The position numbers were made by a program, and so were the translations under genes. Source: Isoetes taiwanensis (taxonomy: Eukaryota > Streptophyta > Lycopodiopsida > Isoetales > Isoetaceae). Taken from it: DNA of 64,000 bases. The notes beneath the pieces are model-generated. The model searched no databases and was not told the DNA's origin. It saw only the letters and a program-made list of their open reading frames with translations. The stretch lies in the NCBI GenBank assembly GCA_021234155.1, contig JAJEKV010000764.1, positions 1 to 64,000 on the forward strand, written 5' to 3'. Below are positions 36,740-48,283 of this stretch, piece after piece. Position 1 is the stretch's first letter; each line of letters starts with the position of its first letter.

Positions 36740-37122
36740 TACGATTTGCTATACTTCTCACAAAATTAGGCATCCAACTCTTTTGACAATAATCTCCAAC
36801 ACTAGGGAAATACGAAGCTTCGTTATAACCTCACTAGAAAAAGTGCCCAGCATGTGGGGCATAAATTCAGAAGCTATAAAGATGATGGATTCAAGTTGAT
36901 AGCATGTATATTTATGATTTCAAACATTAAAATGTGATGTATGGATAAAAGGAAAAAGATACAACAACTAAATTCGCACAACAAAAAGGAAAACAACCCA
37001 AAATAAACCTACAACAACATATGTGATTGTTCATAATAAATTTTATGTCCATGTATTAGCATGTCCATACATTGTTTCCAATGATGGTTAGCATCTCTTT
37101 TTTTTCCCATGTTATCTTTTAG

Positions 37123-37134
37123 CTAGCCATTGTA
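37123..37134. repeat. L1 target site duplication, 3' side
   Basis: CTAGCCATTGTA, identical to 42770-42781, directly next to the poly(A) end of the minus-strand L1. Confidence 0.9.
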
Positions 37135-37499
37135 AATTTTTTTTTTTTTGGAAGGACTTGAGCCTTTATTATCCAGAGAAAGTTACAGAGTACAATGGGG
37201 ACTAATAACTCAGTGGAGAGAATGTCCACCAGAGCAAAACCACCCCACTCAAATACAACATCTAAACAATATGAAAAGCAAGCAAAAACTCATAAGTAAG
37301 TATGAATCTGAAGATAGTGCTCCCAAATACGGCTCTTCACCTCATTAGCAATTGATGAGCACCTGAATGCTTTGACAATTCGTTGTTGGGCATCAAGAAG
37401 GATCTGTGCATCTCAACAAGCAAGATCTTTGAATATGAAAAGATTCCTTCTTTTCCAAATGGACCAAATGATCCACGCTTGAAGCCAAATGAAACGCCT

Positions 37500-40400
37500 T
37501 TTGCCAAATTATCCCAACTACTTTGGATAGATCGTTAATAACACCCGTTGGCTATTCAAATTGCAACGAAAGAGGCCTTGAAGCCACAACAAAGCATGTC
37601 CGACATGTCTACATAGGAAGAAGCAATGCTCAACCTGCTCGGCCCCAGGTGCACATAAGGGACAAAGTGCGATACCTACGGGCCAAATCGCACCTAGAAT
37701 ATTAACGCAGACAAACAACGATGAATGACTTGCCACCATAAAACAGATACTTTGGGATGGAGTAGTTTATCCCATATCCATTTCCATACTGCTTTCTGTC
37801 GATTCCTAGGAATGGCCAAAGGCCACTTGGACGAAGAAGGCAAGACGTCCGCCGCAAGCAAAAACTTGTACATGGAATTCACCAACTTATCTGCTCTAAC
37901 ACGCTCATGAACTACTCAAGGCTGGGGATCATCCACTTGTGCTATTGGAGGAAGAATTGAAGACACCTTGCCAAATAGTTCGATCCCATCTTAAAAGGAG
38001 GAATTTAGCTCTAAACTCTTCCCATGTCAGCAACTGCCTTTGATTATTATACCAATCAGATATCATATACACACCTGCTGCTCTCCATCGACGCTGCGTC
38101 AATGGGTGGACTGAAACTACCAAAGGACTACCGTCTAATGGAATCCACGAACAACTTGCAGTAGTGCTAGTGTTCGCAAGATGGTGAAAATGAAACAGAG
38201 ATTGTACAGTCTCCCATGCAACTAGCAATCCTCTAAGAAATGGGGACGCATTAGGGTATGCGGTCAGTGGATAAAACAGAGCCCAGGAAAAAAATGGCCT
38301 AAGAGATCGAGACGCAAAAGAAATGCACATTTGCAAAGACTGATAAACAAGGCGGGAACCCGGGGACTCATCCACATTATTCAAAATTCTCCAAATAAAC
38401 TTAGAAATCATCACCTTGCTCTGCAAAAGAAAATTGATCATTCCAAGGCCGCCAAAATGCTTTGGCAACATGCACTTTTCCCAACTGACTTTGACAGCAG
38501 CACCCTCCTCTGTTTCCCCCAGATGAAGTTATTGACAACCCTGACGAGAAGTTGCACCTTTGACTGTGGAGCCGACATGAATGAAGCCATATACACATGG
38601 GTGCTGCTTAAAACTGATTTAGCCACAACGATTTGTCCTGCCATGGAAAGCTTATTTGTGGACCACCGAGAAAAGGTGCTTTTCCAAGCCCTTAGTCAAT
38701 TGCTTCCCACGCATCTCGATGAGATATGCTGAGGGATACCAAGAAGTTTGGTTGTTTTACCATGGGGAAGGATCTTCCATGGATAGGCAATTACACATGG
38801 TGGAACCGAGAGTCCAATGCCCATATCTCACAACCCACAAAAATACCGGATGCTAGAAAAAGAATCCAACAAGGAAACTTGACATTACGCAAATTTTGCT
38901 CATCGCCCTCGAAAAAGGAAAGCGCCATCCGCGATATTGATTCTGGATCTCCTGCGACCATTGTTCATAGGAAGTCCATGCAAGATTCCCTCTGTCGCGG
39001 TAAGAGAGAAGACCAGGCAAGGACCTACGCCACAATGTAAATAACAATGGAGCTAATGGGCAGCCCCGACCCGGATGCCCGACCCACCGAAAGATGCTTT
39101 GAGGGTTCCCCTTAGAAGAGAATAGAAGAGCGAAAGCGTAATAATGAAGCCTCATGACATCATTTGTGAATTGTGCACCAAAACCAAAGCGTAGAGACAT
39201 TCTCCTAAGAAGGCCTAGTCGATTAACTTGTTATATGCTTTTGCAAAGTCCGACTTCAAATATACAATTTCATGGCCCTCAAGTCGAGCCCAGTTAATAC
39301 CTTCATAGGCAGCAGCTACATTGTTTAATATGCATCATCGTGGCAGAAATCCTAACTGTGTAGAGGATATGGAATCAGCAAGAATATCCCCAAGCTTTTG
39401 TGCATAAGCTTTGGCAAAAAATCTTGCATACACGTAAGATAGTAAGGTGATAGGGCCGGTCGAAATTGTTGAAGGTTCCTTACACTTGGGAATAAGAGAA
39501 ATGCAGCCCGAGTTTAGAATTTTGTCTAGACGCCTTTGCCTCTTGAAATCTCCTGAAACGCCGTACACATCGCCGCCAACCCAATCCCATAACTCTGAAA
39601 AGAACTCCATATAGGAATACCATCAATTCCAGGACACTTTCCTTTCTTCAAAAAGAAGGTAGCATCGCTAAATCATTCATAGTAATCTTTGCTTCTAGAG
39701 TAGCTCTTTGTTCCTCGGATATAATAGGATGTATCTTTGCCGGTAATGCCTCACGAAAATCTGATTGGAAGGGAAGGCGACGAGAAGCAAAAAAGGAAGA
39801 AAAATGGCCATGGAAAAGAACTTAAGTTCTTTGAGGATCGAGAGATGAGAGGCCCATCTTGAACTTGAGAGACACCATCGCGGAAGCTTGTCTCCTAATT
39901 TTTGCGGCTCTAAAAGAAGCCGTGCAATGATCCCCCTCTTTGAACCATTGCGGGCCGCTTTAACTTCGGCGTGATGAACTTTTTCGGCCTCCATCCGTTT
40001 AATCTTTGGCCAAAACCGCTTCTCTATTTGGACATCCGATGGTACAACGGACACGCAAGCCACTAATTGTTAGTGCAGAGCAATCAAAATCCCTCGATTA
40101 GCAAACAGCTTCGGTGGTGTGACTCCAATTCTTAGCAAAGGACTTCCTGGCTAGAGCATCAATAATCCCAACCATTCCTTTCCTTCTCACAAATGCAGAG
40201 GACCGGGCTTGCTTGCATCCATCTTTAAACTCCTCATCCTTCAAGTATGAAGTGTTTAACTTGAAATAAGTCTTGGTCTGCTATACGCCCTTCACGAGAT
40301 CAAGAGAAATCACCGCGGATTGTGATCTGAAATAGAGTACATCAAGCATGTTTCTTGAGAGAAATTATGCAAATATGTAGTTGTCAATGCATTATAATAT

Positions 40401-41061
40401 CCCCGTCATGGCGTGCATATGCTCTACCAGCTCCAAGCCAGCCATTGCACCAAGTGAAGGTTCCATCGCCATCCACCTCTACCAAACCACAGTCATGCAT
40501 CAAGCGCTGCCATTGTTCACGTTCAAAGCCTTGGATAACTTATGATCCTCTGCGCACCGATCAACTTTCAACTCCACCATATTGAAGTCACCCGCCAACA
40601 ACCATGCAACGTGAGCCCCCAGTCGAACTAGTTTGGATCTCAAGCAGCCCAGAGTGCACCAGCACATACACATTCACTAGTCCCCACTCTTGTCCCTTAT
40701 CAAACCACTTGATAATGATCCAGTGACCAAATCTCTCAGCATGACTGAATGTGACTGCTATATCATGTCTCCATGCTGTAAGAACCCTCGCCTTTGCCGA
40801 GTCTGCTGCAGCCACCAAGACGTTATATTTCCTACCGACCACAAAAGCTACCTTTTGCACGTCCTCTTTTTTGCACTTGTGCTTTTGTAGACAATAGAAA
40901 TCTGAATTCAACCTAGCAAGAGCCATGGAAAGTCTGCTCCTTTTAGTTGGGGAGGAAGCAACACCCCGAACATTCCAGGAAACCAGCTTCATAATGCATG
41001 GGGGGTCTGGTGGTCGGTGTTCCAAATCCATGGAGCCACTATTAGCAGATGATACTTCCAC
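37500..41061 (-). pseudogene. L1 ORF2: endonuclease, reverse transcriptase, zf-RVT
   Basis: In minus-strand order: MKLVSWNVRGVASSPTKRSRL (40990), the start of the L1 endonuclease, and GDFNMV (40590). Next are ISLIPKCKEPSTI...GPITLL, a reverse transcriptase start, and SSTQLGFLPR (39340). Then DFAKAYN (39250), GRGCPLAPLLF (39070), a damaged YADD reading ADGAF (38930), VVAKSVLSSTHVYM (38620) and HFGGLGMINFLLQSKVMISK (38440). The zf-RVT region follows: VWKWIWDKLLHPKVSVLWWQ (37780) with CPLCAPGAEQVEHCFFLC (37640). This is the canonical L1 ORF2 order. Numerous frame changes and the altered catalytic box show it is not functional. Confidence 0.88.
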
Positions 41062-41070
41062 CTGATCAGC

Positions 41071-42544
41071 CTAGGTCAGTCCAGATGATGCAGGAAGGGT
41101 TGTAATAATGGTAGCCACTGCTGGTTCAGCTGGAATAGCACACTCAACAGGAAGAGATTGTGGTGCAATAGTGTTTCTCCGACGGGCAACTCTCTTCATA
41201 TGAGGGATGGACCACTCACCTCGAGATGCTTCCAGTCGTTCTTGTTTGCGAGCAATGACTGCAAGCCTCTCACGTTGCTCATCAAGAAGAGTAGCTTGGG
41301 ACGTAGAGGAGAAGGGAGGAGAGGGAGAAAGAGGGGCAGGAATAGACACAGGAGCAGAAGCAGGCTGGCTAGAACTCGAAGCTGCCAAGACTGGAGAGGG
41401 ATCAATGGAAGATGGAGACACTTGGCCATGGGCTGCAGATGTTGCAGGAGCAAAGGGAGGTGTTCTTCTAATGCGAAAACTAGAGAATGCCTCAGCATCA
41501 AGAAACATGTCTGCAAGCTCAGGACCATTAAGTAGCGACAAACGATATTTGATGAACAATGGACCACTTTTGACCACAACATATTTTGGGAGAGATGCAT
41601 CAGCTGGAAGAGAGACACAAATACGAGGACCATTCACAATAGAATGAGCAAGATGGAGACCCAAGCCACTAGCAATAGCCATCATGAACTCTGGAACTTG
41701 CAACTCAATAGGAAAATCTTCCAAGGCAAACCAGCATGGCATCCGAAGTGCACTAGTCTTGCTAGGCAAAAAGCCAGGAGTGTATACCTGATACAAAAGA
41801 TAGTGCCCCCATAAAGGATCTAATCCCCACTCCACCAGCTTATCAACCGCTATGGGAGACCCAAACATGATCAGGAAATAATTGTTTTGCTTATCAAGGA
41901 CCTTCAAAGACTCATGCTGGGGTAGACCCAATCTCTGTAGATGCTGCTTAACTACAGGAAGCCCCGCCTGTGTGAAAGCGTTAGCGCACTCATTAGTCTC
42001 GTAAAAGACACTCTCTGAAGGGAGTTGAAAGTCCATCTTATCTTCTGTAGCCTGTAATTCCTTCAAGTATGCAGACACTTCCTTCTTATTATTCTCCATC
42101 ATAATATTCACAGCAGCCCGTAACACGAGCAGAGCGTATACCAGATGTCATATCACGCTTTATCCAATCACTAAAGCATGCAAGTGACACACGAGCAATT
42201 GTATCACTAGAGGTCTAAGGAGCAGGAGCAGGAGAGTGAGCGAGGCGGGGAGCAGAGCGGGGAGAGGGGAGAGGGCGTGAGCAAGGTGTAAGACCCGAGA
42301 AAGAGGACTCCGGAGTAGACGACAAAAATCCAAATGAGGTAGACGAAAAATGGGAAGCACGAAGACTAGGATGTGGGGGGAGAACAAGGACCCAAGAATT
42401 GCAAAGATGAGGAGGAAGCGATGGGAGGCTTAAAAATTGTTGCAAATTAGTGGATGCACTAGCGGAAGGATGTGCAAAAGCAAGAGGATTGAGACGTGAG
42501 TTAGCAAACAAGGAAGGAGGAATTACAGAAGCACTAGATTGCAT
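41071..42544 (-). pseudogene. L1 ORF1 (DUF4283-like, Pro/Ser-rich)
   Basis: A 351-codon frame (42126-41071) is preceded by a Pro/Ser-rich 109-codon frame (42544-42215), apparently one protein split by a stop and a frame change. The core (LIMFGSPIAVDKLVEWGLDP, CWFALEDFPIELQVPEFMMA, GLHLAHSIVNGPRICV) resembles the DUF4283 domain of plant L1 ORF1 proteins, which bind the element RNA. A Ser/Pro/Ala linker and a basic C-terminal helix (MKRVARRRN) follow. No CCHC knuckle is visible. Confidence 0.7.
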
Positions 42545-42769
42545 AAGGGAGGGTTAACCATAGAGGCCGAAATAGGAAACCCCAAATCCGCTGATTCCGA
42601 TGTTGGGCTGCTTGATGCCATATACCGACAGAAAGCTTAGAGTCTGAGCTTTCCAACGCACCAAAAATCGTCCAAATATCTGACATCCGAGGAGAGAGAT
42701 ACACACAGAAACGGCAAATGGCGCCTCACTGCGTCGCACACTCACACATATGTCTTCTAGACCTCTTAC

Positions 42770-42781
42770 CTAGCCATTGTA
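42770..42781. repeat. L1 target site duplication, 5' side
   Basis: CTAGCCATTGTA, identical to 37123-37134, directly next to the 5' end of the minus-strand L1. Confidence 0.9.
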
Positions 42782-43258
42782 TGATTTGTTCATAATGAGT
42801 TTCATATGGACGTATTTCAAAAGGTATTTTTATGTGCATACATTGTTTCTGATGATGGTTACCATTATGTTCTTTTTTAGTTAACCATTAAACTACCTCG
42901 TAACTCAAGTGCATACATGGCATTGAAAAAGCCATTGAGACACACAAAAGCCATTAATATAACTTATTGCATTTGTTGGTGGTGATGAGCACCTAGTAGA
43001 AGCATCTAGATCTATTCAAACATGGGTTATTGCTCATTGTTCATGTTGTTCACAACCAAAAGCTTTGTGATTAAAAAGATGCACCCATCACTTTTGGCTC
43101 TGTAACAGCAGTGTAGAAAAACTACTTTTATCTTCTGAAGTCTTTCCATAAGAGGCTATTGTTATTAACGGTTTATGGGCATTCAAATGACTATTAAGGA
43201 TGCAGAACAATGACTGTTAAGGATGTACCTTGTTCTTTATGTCATCACGACTTCATGC
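42782..43258. other. Right flank of L1, no gene
   Basis: No gene seen. It begins with TGATTTGTTCATAATGAG... and GCATACATTGTTTCTGATGATGG, which resembles the sequence left of the element at 37022-37090 (TTGTTCATAATAAATTT..., CATACATTGTTTCCAATGATGG). The pre-insertion site therefore already held a local direct repeat. Confidence 0.6.
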
Positions 43259-43259
43259 T

Positions 43260-43480
43260 CATGCACGTGCATCGCATCGTTGCTTCAGAAGAATAGCCTT
43301 ATGACATATTTTCACACGATTATGTATTGCAGAACTTCTATGAGAAACTCTATTAAGAGCTAGAAAATTCCTTGAAATCCTCTTCAATACCAAAGCAGCT
43401 AGAATCACAAATATTCTACCACTGAAAAATGCGCCATTGAAGCTGAGCTCCTTGAGAAGAACTGCTTCCTCTTTCAAACC
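43260..43480 (-). other. Possible last PTAC14 exon
   Basis: A 72-codon minus frame ends ...SSAIHNRVKICHKAILLKQR. It is basic and helical like the C-terminus of PTAC14 and lies at the expected side of that gene. The similarity is weak, and I found no exon for the intervening part of the protein, so this is only a candidate. Confidence 0.25.
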
Positions 43481-43699
43481 TGAAAGAATCTGTCACTGTA
43501 GCCTCTTTTGCATTAAGTTATAATGGAACTGGTAAGATTTGCAGAGTTACACCATTCTAAAAGTGAAGCTTTGCATGTATTAAAGTAACTCTCTGCTTAG
43601 CCTACAACTAGAAAGCTAGAAAAGAAGTTATGCCATTCCTATAGAGTTCATTCACTTTTTATTCTTTGCAGTAGCTAGCTGCAGTAAGTTAAGTCGCAT

Positions 43700-43998
43700 C
43701 AGCACGATCTGCACACAACATCTTTAGAAATGTAGAGATAGTAGCTTCAATATGAGCTAGTTGTTTGATACTCATGGCTTATACCAAATGCATACAGTTT
43801 TATGACCATTCGCTAGGATTATTTCAAATTTCTTTAAGTTTAAGTGTAGCAATACGATCTGCACGCAACATCTTTAAAAATGTAGAGACATTAGCTTCAA
43901 TATGAGCTAATTGTCTGATACTCATGGCTTTTACCAAATGCTTATAGTTTTCTGACCACATTTCGCTAGGATTATTCCAAATTTCTTTATTTCTCCAT
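43700..43998. repeat. ~150-bp tandem duplication
   Basis: A unit starting (A)CGATCTGCAC(A/G)CAACATCTTTA and running through AGCTTCAATATGAGCTA, CTCATGGCTT and CGCTAGGATTATT is repeated once, at about 43703 and 43853, with roughly 10 percent divergence. It lies in the presumed 3' part or intron of the minus-strand PTAC14 locus. Confidence 0.85.
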
Positions 43999-44414
43999 GC
44001 ATGTTTCCTAGTGTGTCCAGTATTGCAGGCAAACTTCTTCCACCCTTCAATTCGGCAGAATAGTCACACAGCTTTACATGATCATGAAAAGCTACATGTG
44101 AGACGCTACCACGAGATCACTGCAAAAATAAACAAACATTTTAACCTAGAATAGTGATAAAAATGGCATACATATTCTAAGATATGCCAAGTTCAGCAGT
44201 TTTTAAATGTGAAACACTAAGATCGATGGTCTTTTTATTAGCAGGACTTGTCTGGAAGACTGGTTAAGCTTTCAACAAGCAGGTCAAATACTCGATGTTA
44301 ACAAATTCAGAATACAGAAAACTTGTCTTCTCTAAATCAAAGAGGATGGTCTTATTGCAATTTTTATCTTTGCTATCTAATATAGCTAACGACCCTTGCT
44401 TCTGATCAGCTACC

Positions 44415-46279
44415 AGCTTGGTTTGGTTTGGCCCCCATATAAGTTAGAGTCATCTTCGATAATATAGGAGAACAAAAGATTAATAATTAGTAAAGAACAT
44501 TGTCATCTTAGCATGAAAGGAGTCTTCAGAAAAATTCAATATGTCTATTCTCCAGAGAATAACAAACCTCATCACCTTCATGGATTGATTGGCCTGCGTT
44601 GAGCACAACTTCCAGCACACAATCCTTGGTACGCCAACAATAAGAACATGTTGAAGTAAAAGAACGATTCAGTATGTCTGCAAACAACATGATAAATAAG
44701 AATACATATAAGTACAGACCAACAATATATCAAAGACGGTGCAGCTAATGTAGCCTGAGAGAGAGAAATGGGGCAAGATTTGAAAACTTACCAGCATAAG
44801 GAGCTGAGCAGCTTGCACGTTAGAACCAATTGTCATGGTCAAGGTAAATGATCGAGACCATGCCATGCTTAAAGACCATTTGAATCTTGCAGAATCAAAA
44901 GCTAATCTTCTCAGCTTCAAAGGGAAACTTGCAAGCTATAGGACCAAGACACTCGTAAGCATGCAAAACAAACTATCGCAAAGTTATCGAAAAAAAATTA
45001 TATCAATTCCGATACCCAGTGTTTTGACCATGTTTCTTCAGCATGAATTTGTTCATCCTTGATCTTTGACATTAATCTTCCATCCTGAAGTTTGCTTAGC
45101 TCTTCTTGAAAGACATTCTCAAGCACATGCAATAAATAATCCACTTCAATCAATGTTGATTATTGTACTTGCATATTGCAAACAATCTCCCTTGCCAATG
45201 CAATTTCCTATGATATGCCAGGACGCATGATAGATTTAAGTTTGCAGCATTACCTCTGATGCAACCAGAAGATCATTCATATTGACTGGATCGGCAAGAT
45301 AGACAGAATAAAGCTGCCAAAAGTTGCCTTCTTGATCAAGAGCTAACAGTAGAAGGCATGCTAATCTGATGTCCCAATCAGCCTATACAGTATATTGGAA
45401 GTTAATAACAAAAATCGCAATGACAAGGCTAATGAAGAATACATGCACTATTACTACAAGACATTATCCAAATGGTATATGATGGAGCATTATCTAATAG
45501 CAACCTACCATTAGGAACTTAAAGCGGCGCACAAACTGAGCTTAAAGAATAAAATCTCGTCCCAACAACCTCAAATATGTGGAAATTTCACCTGAAACAT
45601 CATCACAGTTTTTCGACACCTCACTAGCAACACTTTTATTATTAACTCTGTATAGATTTAGCTAGCGTTTCAGAAGGAAAACCAATATTAGAACTTTATT
45701 TTGCCTTCTTATTTGCTAAACCAAAACTTGAATCATCTTTATTTGACAACTTTCTTTGTTAACATACAAGTGCTCTACCTCATGTAATGGCTCTAAGATG
45801 CAGAAGATGGCACAGCATGTTCAAGCAGTCCACTGTTTCCTTCATTGGGAAAGAACATACATAATGCTCGCACCTCTGGATGTTCCGAATTAATGACATC
45901 GAATATTGGGTGACAAGTGGCACAATATCAGGAAAAAACATCCATGGAGGCTTCTCGTTCACTGTAATTTTAAGCTCCATTGGTATCTCCATAATAGTCT
46001 GTATTTACGAACAAATTAAACAGGCTACCAGAATATAACCAAAATGAAGTGGGCTAAAGTTAAACTACGGAATTTTTATTCTACAGTTACCATATTCACA
46101 TGCTCAGTTTGTACATATCAGAGGTATAGCAAAATATGCACCCTTGGCTTCTGAATGTCTAGAATATCTTTTGTAGCATAGACTCTTATTTCGTAAGACC
46201 CTTCTTTGAATTGAATACCATATGCACGAACATGTCTCATATATCCCATATTGTAAAAGTCCGGTTCAACCAATTCCAG
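44415..46279 (-). CDS. PTAC14: PTAC14-like SET-domain protein (partial, 6 exons seen)
   Basis: PTAC14 is a chloroplast nucleoid SET protein of the Rubisco-LSMT type, needed for plastid-encoded RNA polymerase function. Exons on the minus strand: 46279-46142 (LELVEPDFYNMGYMRHVRAY), 45998-45874 (MEIPMELKITVNEKPPWMFF), 45382-45254 (WDIRLACLLLLALDQ..FW), 45117-45016 (ENVFQEELSKLQDGRLM), 44935-44792 (LKLRRLAFDSARFKWSLSMA), 44677-44568 (DILNRSFTS, WRTKDCVLEVVLNAGQ) and 44454-44415 (MTLTYMGAKPNQ). Every join has GT-AG ends and follows PTAC14 in order. Two exons are one base short. Exon 45874-45998 is 125 bp where 126 keeps frame, and 44792-44935 needs one more G to form the Asp of DILN. The SET motif normally reads LNHS, and here it is LNRS. 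Transit-peptide and C-terminal exons are not found. Confidence 0.88.
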
Positions 46280-46479
46280 CTGTAACAAAAATCCCAATCA
46301 TAGTTAAGGAACAGCACATGCAAAAAATAATGCCTGTTCTAGGCATACCTGGGCAATGTGAGTTTTTGTGGAAGAAAAAATTGAACTCTAAATAATGACA
46401 AGTGAAATTTTACAGGGGTGGATATTGAAATATGATACAGCTCCATTTGTTTAATAAAGTAATCATCTATCTACCATCT

Positions 46480-47400
46480 GCAAGGGCAGCATGTGGAGCT
46501 TCACTTCAACAAATGCTTGTCTAGCTCTAGGATCACACACTGTCATATCAATCCATTGCAACTCTTATCTGCCTGATTTCATTAGAAACTGCGTAATAGA
46601 GCTGGAGCTGGGAAAGTTGCACAATACCTTCTCTATGCTTATAAGCCACGATGCTGAACTGATACAAAAGTTAAAACACTCATTCCATTTTGAAGGAGCT
46701 CTATAGGAACTGGAGAAGGAGAAACACAGTTAATTAATAAATGATTTAATGTCCTCTCTAGTCCACATCTTGCAGGTAGTATCAAAACACTACATAGAAT
46801 AAAGTATTCAACCATTAGGGAAAACAACAAAAACAAAAACTTTGACCAGACAGTATATTATTTTCTAGACTTTAAAGCACAATGCTCTGAGAGCAAATAT
46901 GATGGAAAAGAAAGAAACAACATTACTTACATGTCTCTTTGAGAGTTAATGCTTTCATGTTGTTCTGTCAGCTCAACATCTAAATAGCTCAAGTTTTAGT
47001 GTGAGATCCTTGTAGTTTTTGTAAGATTCTACAATGGCATCATTCATAACCCGATGTTAAATGAAATGCAAGAAAATTTAAATTTTTCCACAGGTACCTT
47101 GCTTAGAGAACTTGTGAGGGCAGTCTTGACTATAAAATATTGAAGCTTTCGAAGCATCCCTGATCCTCTTCTGTGCAAAGTTCTTTCTGTCCAGTTTTGA
47201 CAAATATGATGCAATCCTTCCTTGGCATGCCAAAGATGAAGGCAATGTCCTTTGCTCTCTTATGCAGATATGGTTTTAGCACAGTCAACAGAAACTGTGC
47301 AGACCCCAAGATCTTGAAGAAGAAGCCAATACAAATAGAAACCAAAAAGGGGAAATATTGTACCTCTTCCATGATAATTTTTTGTGATTCTTACAGTGTA
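46480..47400 (-). other. Unassigned exon-like frames upstream of PTAC14
   Basis: Minus-strand frames such as IDMTVCDPRARQAFVEVKLH (46570-46480) and HKRAKDIAFIFGMPRKDCII (47280-47210) look coding and lie where 5' exons of the PTAC14 transcript or a neighbouring gene would be. I do not recognise a family. The second changes frame around 47170. Confidence 0.35.
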
Positions 47401-48183
47401 GAGATCACCCGAGCAATAGAATGTCTTTGCAATTGGAAACATGGGGTTCTTGTTTGTTTATGCTACTCTTGGACATTAATATGGCATTAAACATGGGCAT
47501 TTATTGTAAAAACCCAAAAGGTTTCTTATAAACTCTGGAGATCTTTTTCTCCACTTACCTTCATTCCTTGCTGAGAACCCCATCGACATTATTAAAGAGT
47601 GGCCTAAAAATACTCCATGCCAATCCGAAAGTCAGAACTGGCAAGGAAAGGCGCTGATTTGCCCCAGCCAGAAACGGACAGACGCGACTGTAAATATCAA
47701 CGACACTGGAAAAATAAAGAACGAAAATTGGCAATGTTGCACGATCCCAGTCACAATAGGGCAAAATTATTCAAGGTTCTTTCTCGTATGAATTCATCTA
47801 GCCAGAAAGGGCAAAATAATAACTAACTATTAAATGGTCCAGTATGGAAATTGTGAAACACAATAAAATGAACAGCCAAGATCGTGCACAAACTATCATC
47901 TTATTTTGGCTTATTTACTATATATAGATAGATTCTACAAAATAACTATCATCTTCTTACATATATAATAAACCTATAATATCTATTGTCTTGCAATTCT
48001 GGTTCAAAAAACAACAAAAAAGAATTCCAAAACGTTGACATTTGGAATGTGAATTTTTTTTTCGGAGGAGCGTTTATCATCCGAGCACTCAACTGCTTTT
48101 TCCTGCACCTTTGAGACTGCTCTTGAATTCTAGGTAAAGATTCATTTTTGCTGCATAAGGAAGATTCGAGCTTAAGTCTACGG
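47401..48183. other. No recognised gene
   Basis: Short frames only, AT-rich, no repeats of note. Confidence 0.4.
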
Positions 48184-48283
48184 GGTTAATTCCCCTTGTG
48201 AGCGTGTTATAGCAAATAAACAGGCAAGCCTGGGAGGGTGAGCCTGTTTATTTTCCATAACAGGCAAGCAAGGGGGATTAACC
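48184..48283. repeat. ~100-nt imperfect hairpin
   Basis: Outer arms GGTTAATTCCCCTTG (48184-48198) and CAAGGGGGATTAACC (48269-48283) pair at 14 of 15 positions. Inner arms GTTATAGCAAATAAACAGGC and GCCTGTTTATTTTCCATAAC pair at 17 of 20. The loop is AAGCCTGGGAGGGTGA. It could be a small foldback element or a structured RNA such as a microRNA precursor. Confidence 0.75.

Larger units (their letters stand above)
35023..37122. other. CCX 3' flank with small repeats
   Basis: No gene is visible. A duplicated phrase (CTTTAAATCTTTGGCAATT) occurs at 35754 and 35834, and TTCTTATGAGATCATC at 35728 and 35772. A 43-bp tandem pair lies at 36150-36235. A duplicated phrase AAAACCGGCTAACC occurs near 36412 and 36442. 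Two minute LINE 3'-end pieces are listed separately. Confidence 0.5.
37135..42769 (-). mobile_element. Complete L1-type LINE with 12-bp target duplication
   Basis: The element reads on the minus strand from 42769 to 37135 and ends in a poly(A) (13 T at 37137-37149 on plus). The 12-bp word CTAGCCATTGTA occurs at 37123-37134 and again at 42770-42781, immediately outside both ends, which is the target site duplication of target-primed reverse transcription. Inside are a 5' UTR, a Pro/Ser-rich ORF1, an endonuclease, a reverse transcriptase and a C-terminal zinc-binding RNase-H-linked region. Frames are broken many times, so it is full-length but inactive. Confidence 0.93.

Noticed and set aside
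41158-41647. Plus-strand frames opposite L1 ORF1
   Set aside because: They are antisense to a better supported coding region and have low-complexity Arg/Glu/Gly-rich content.
42215-42544. Pro/Ser-rich frame as an independent gene
   Set aside because: It lies between the L1 5' end and ORF1 core and is best read as the N-terminal part of the same broken ORF1.
47130-47372. A topoisomerase VI/SPO11-like exon
   Set aside because: The stretch AKDIAFIFGMPRKD looked faintly similar, but no flanking motif of that family is present.
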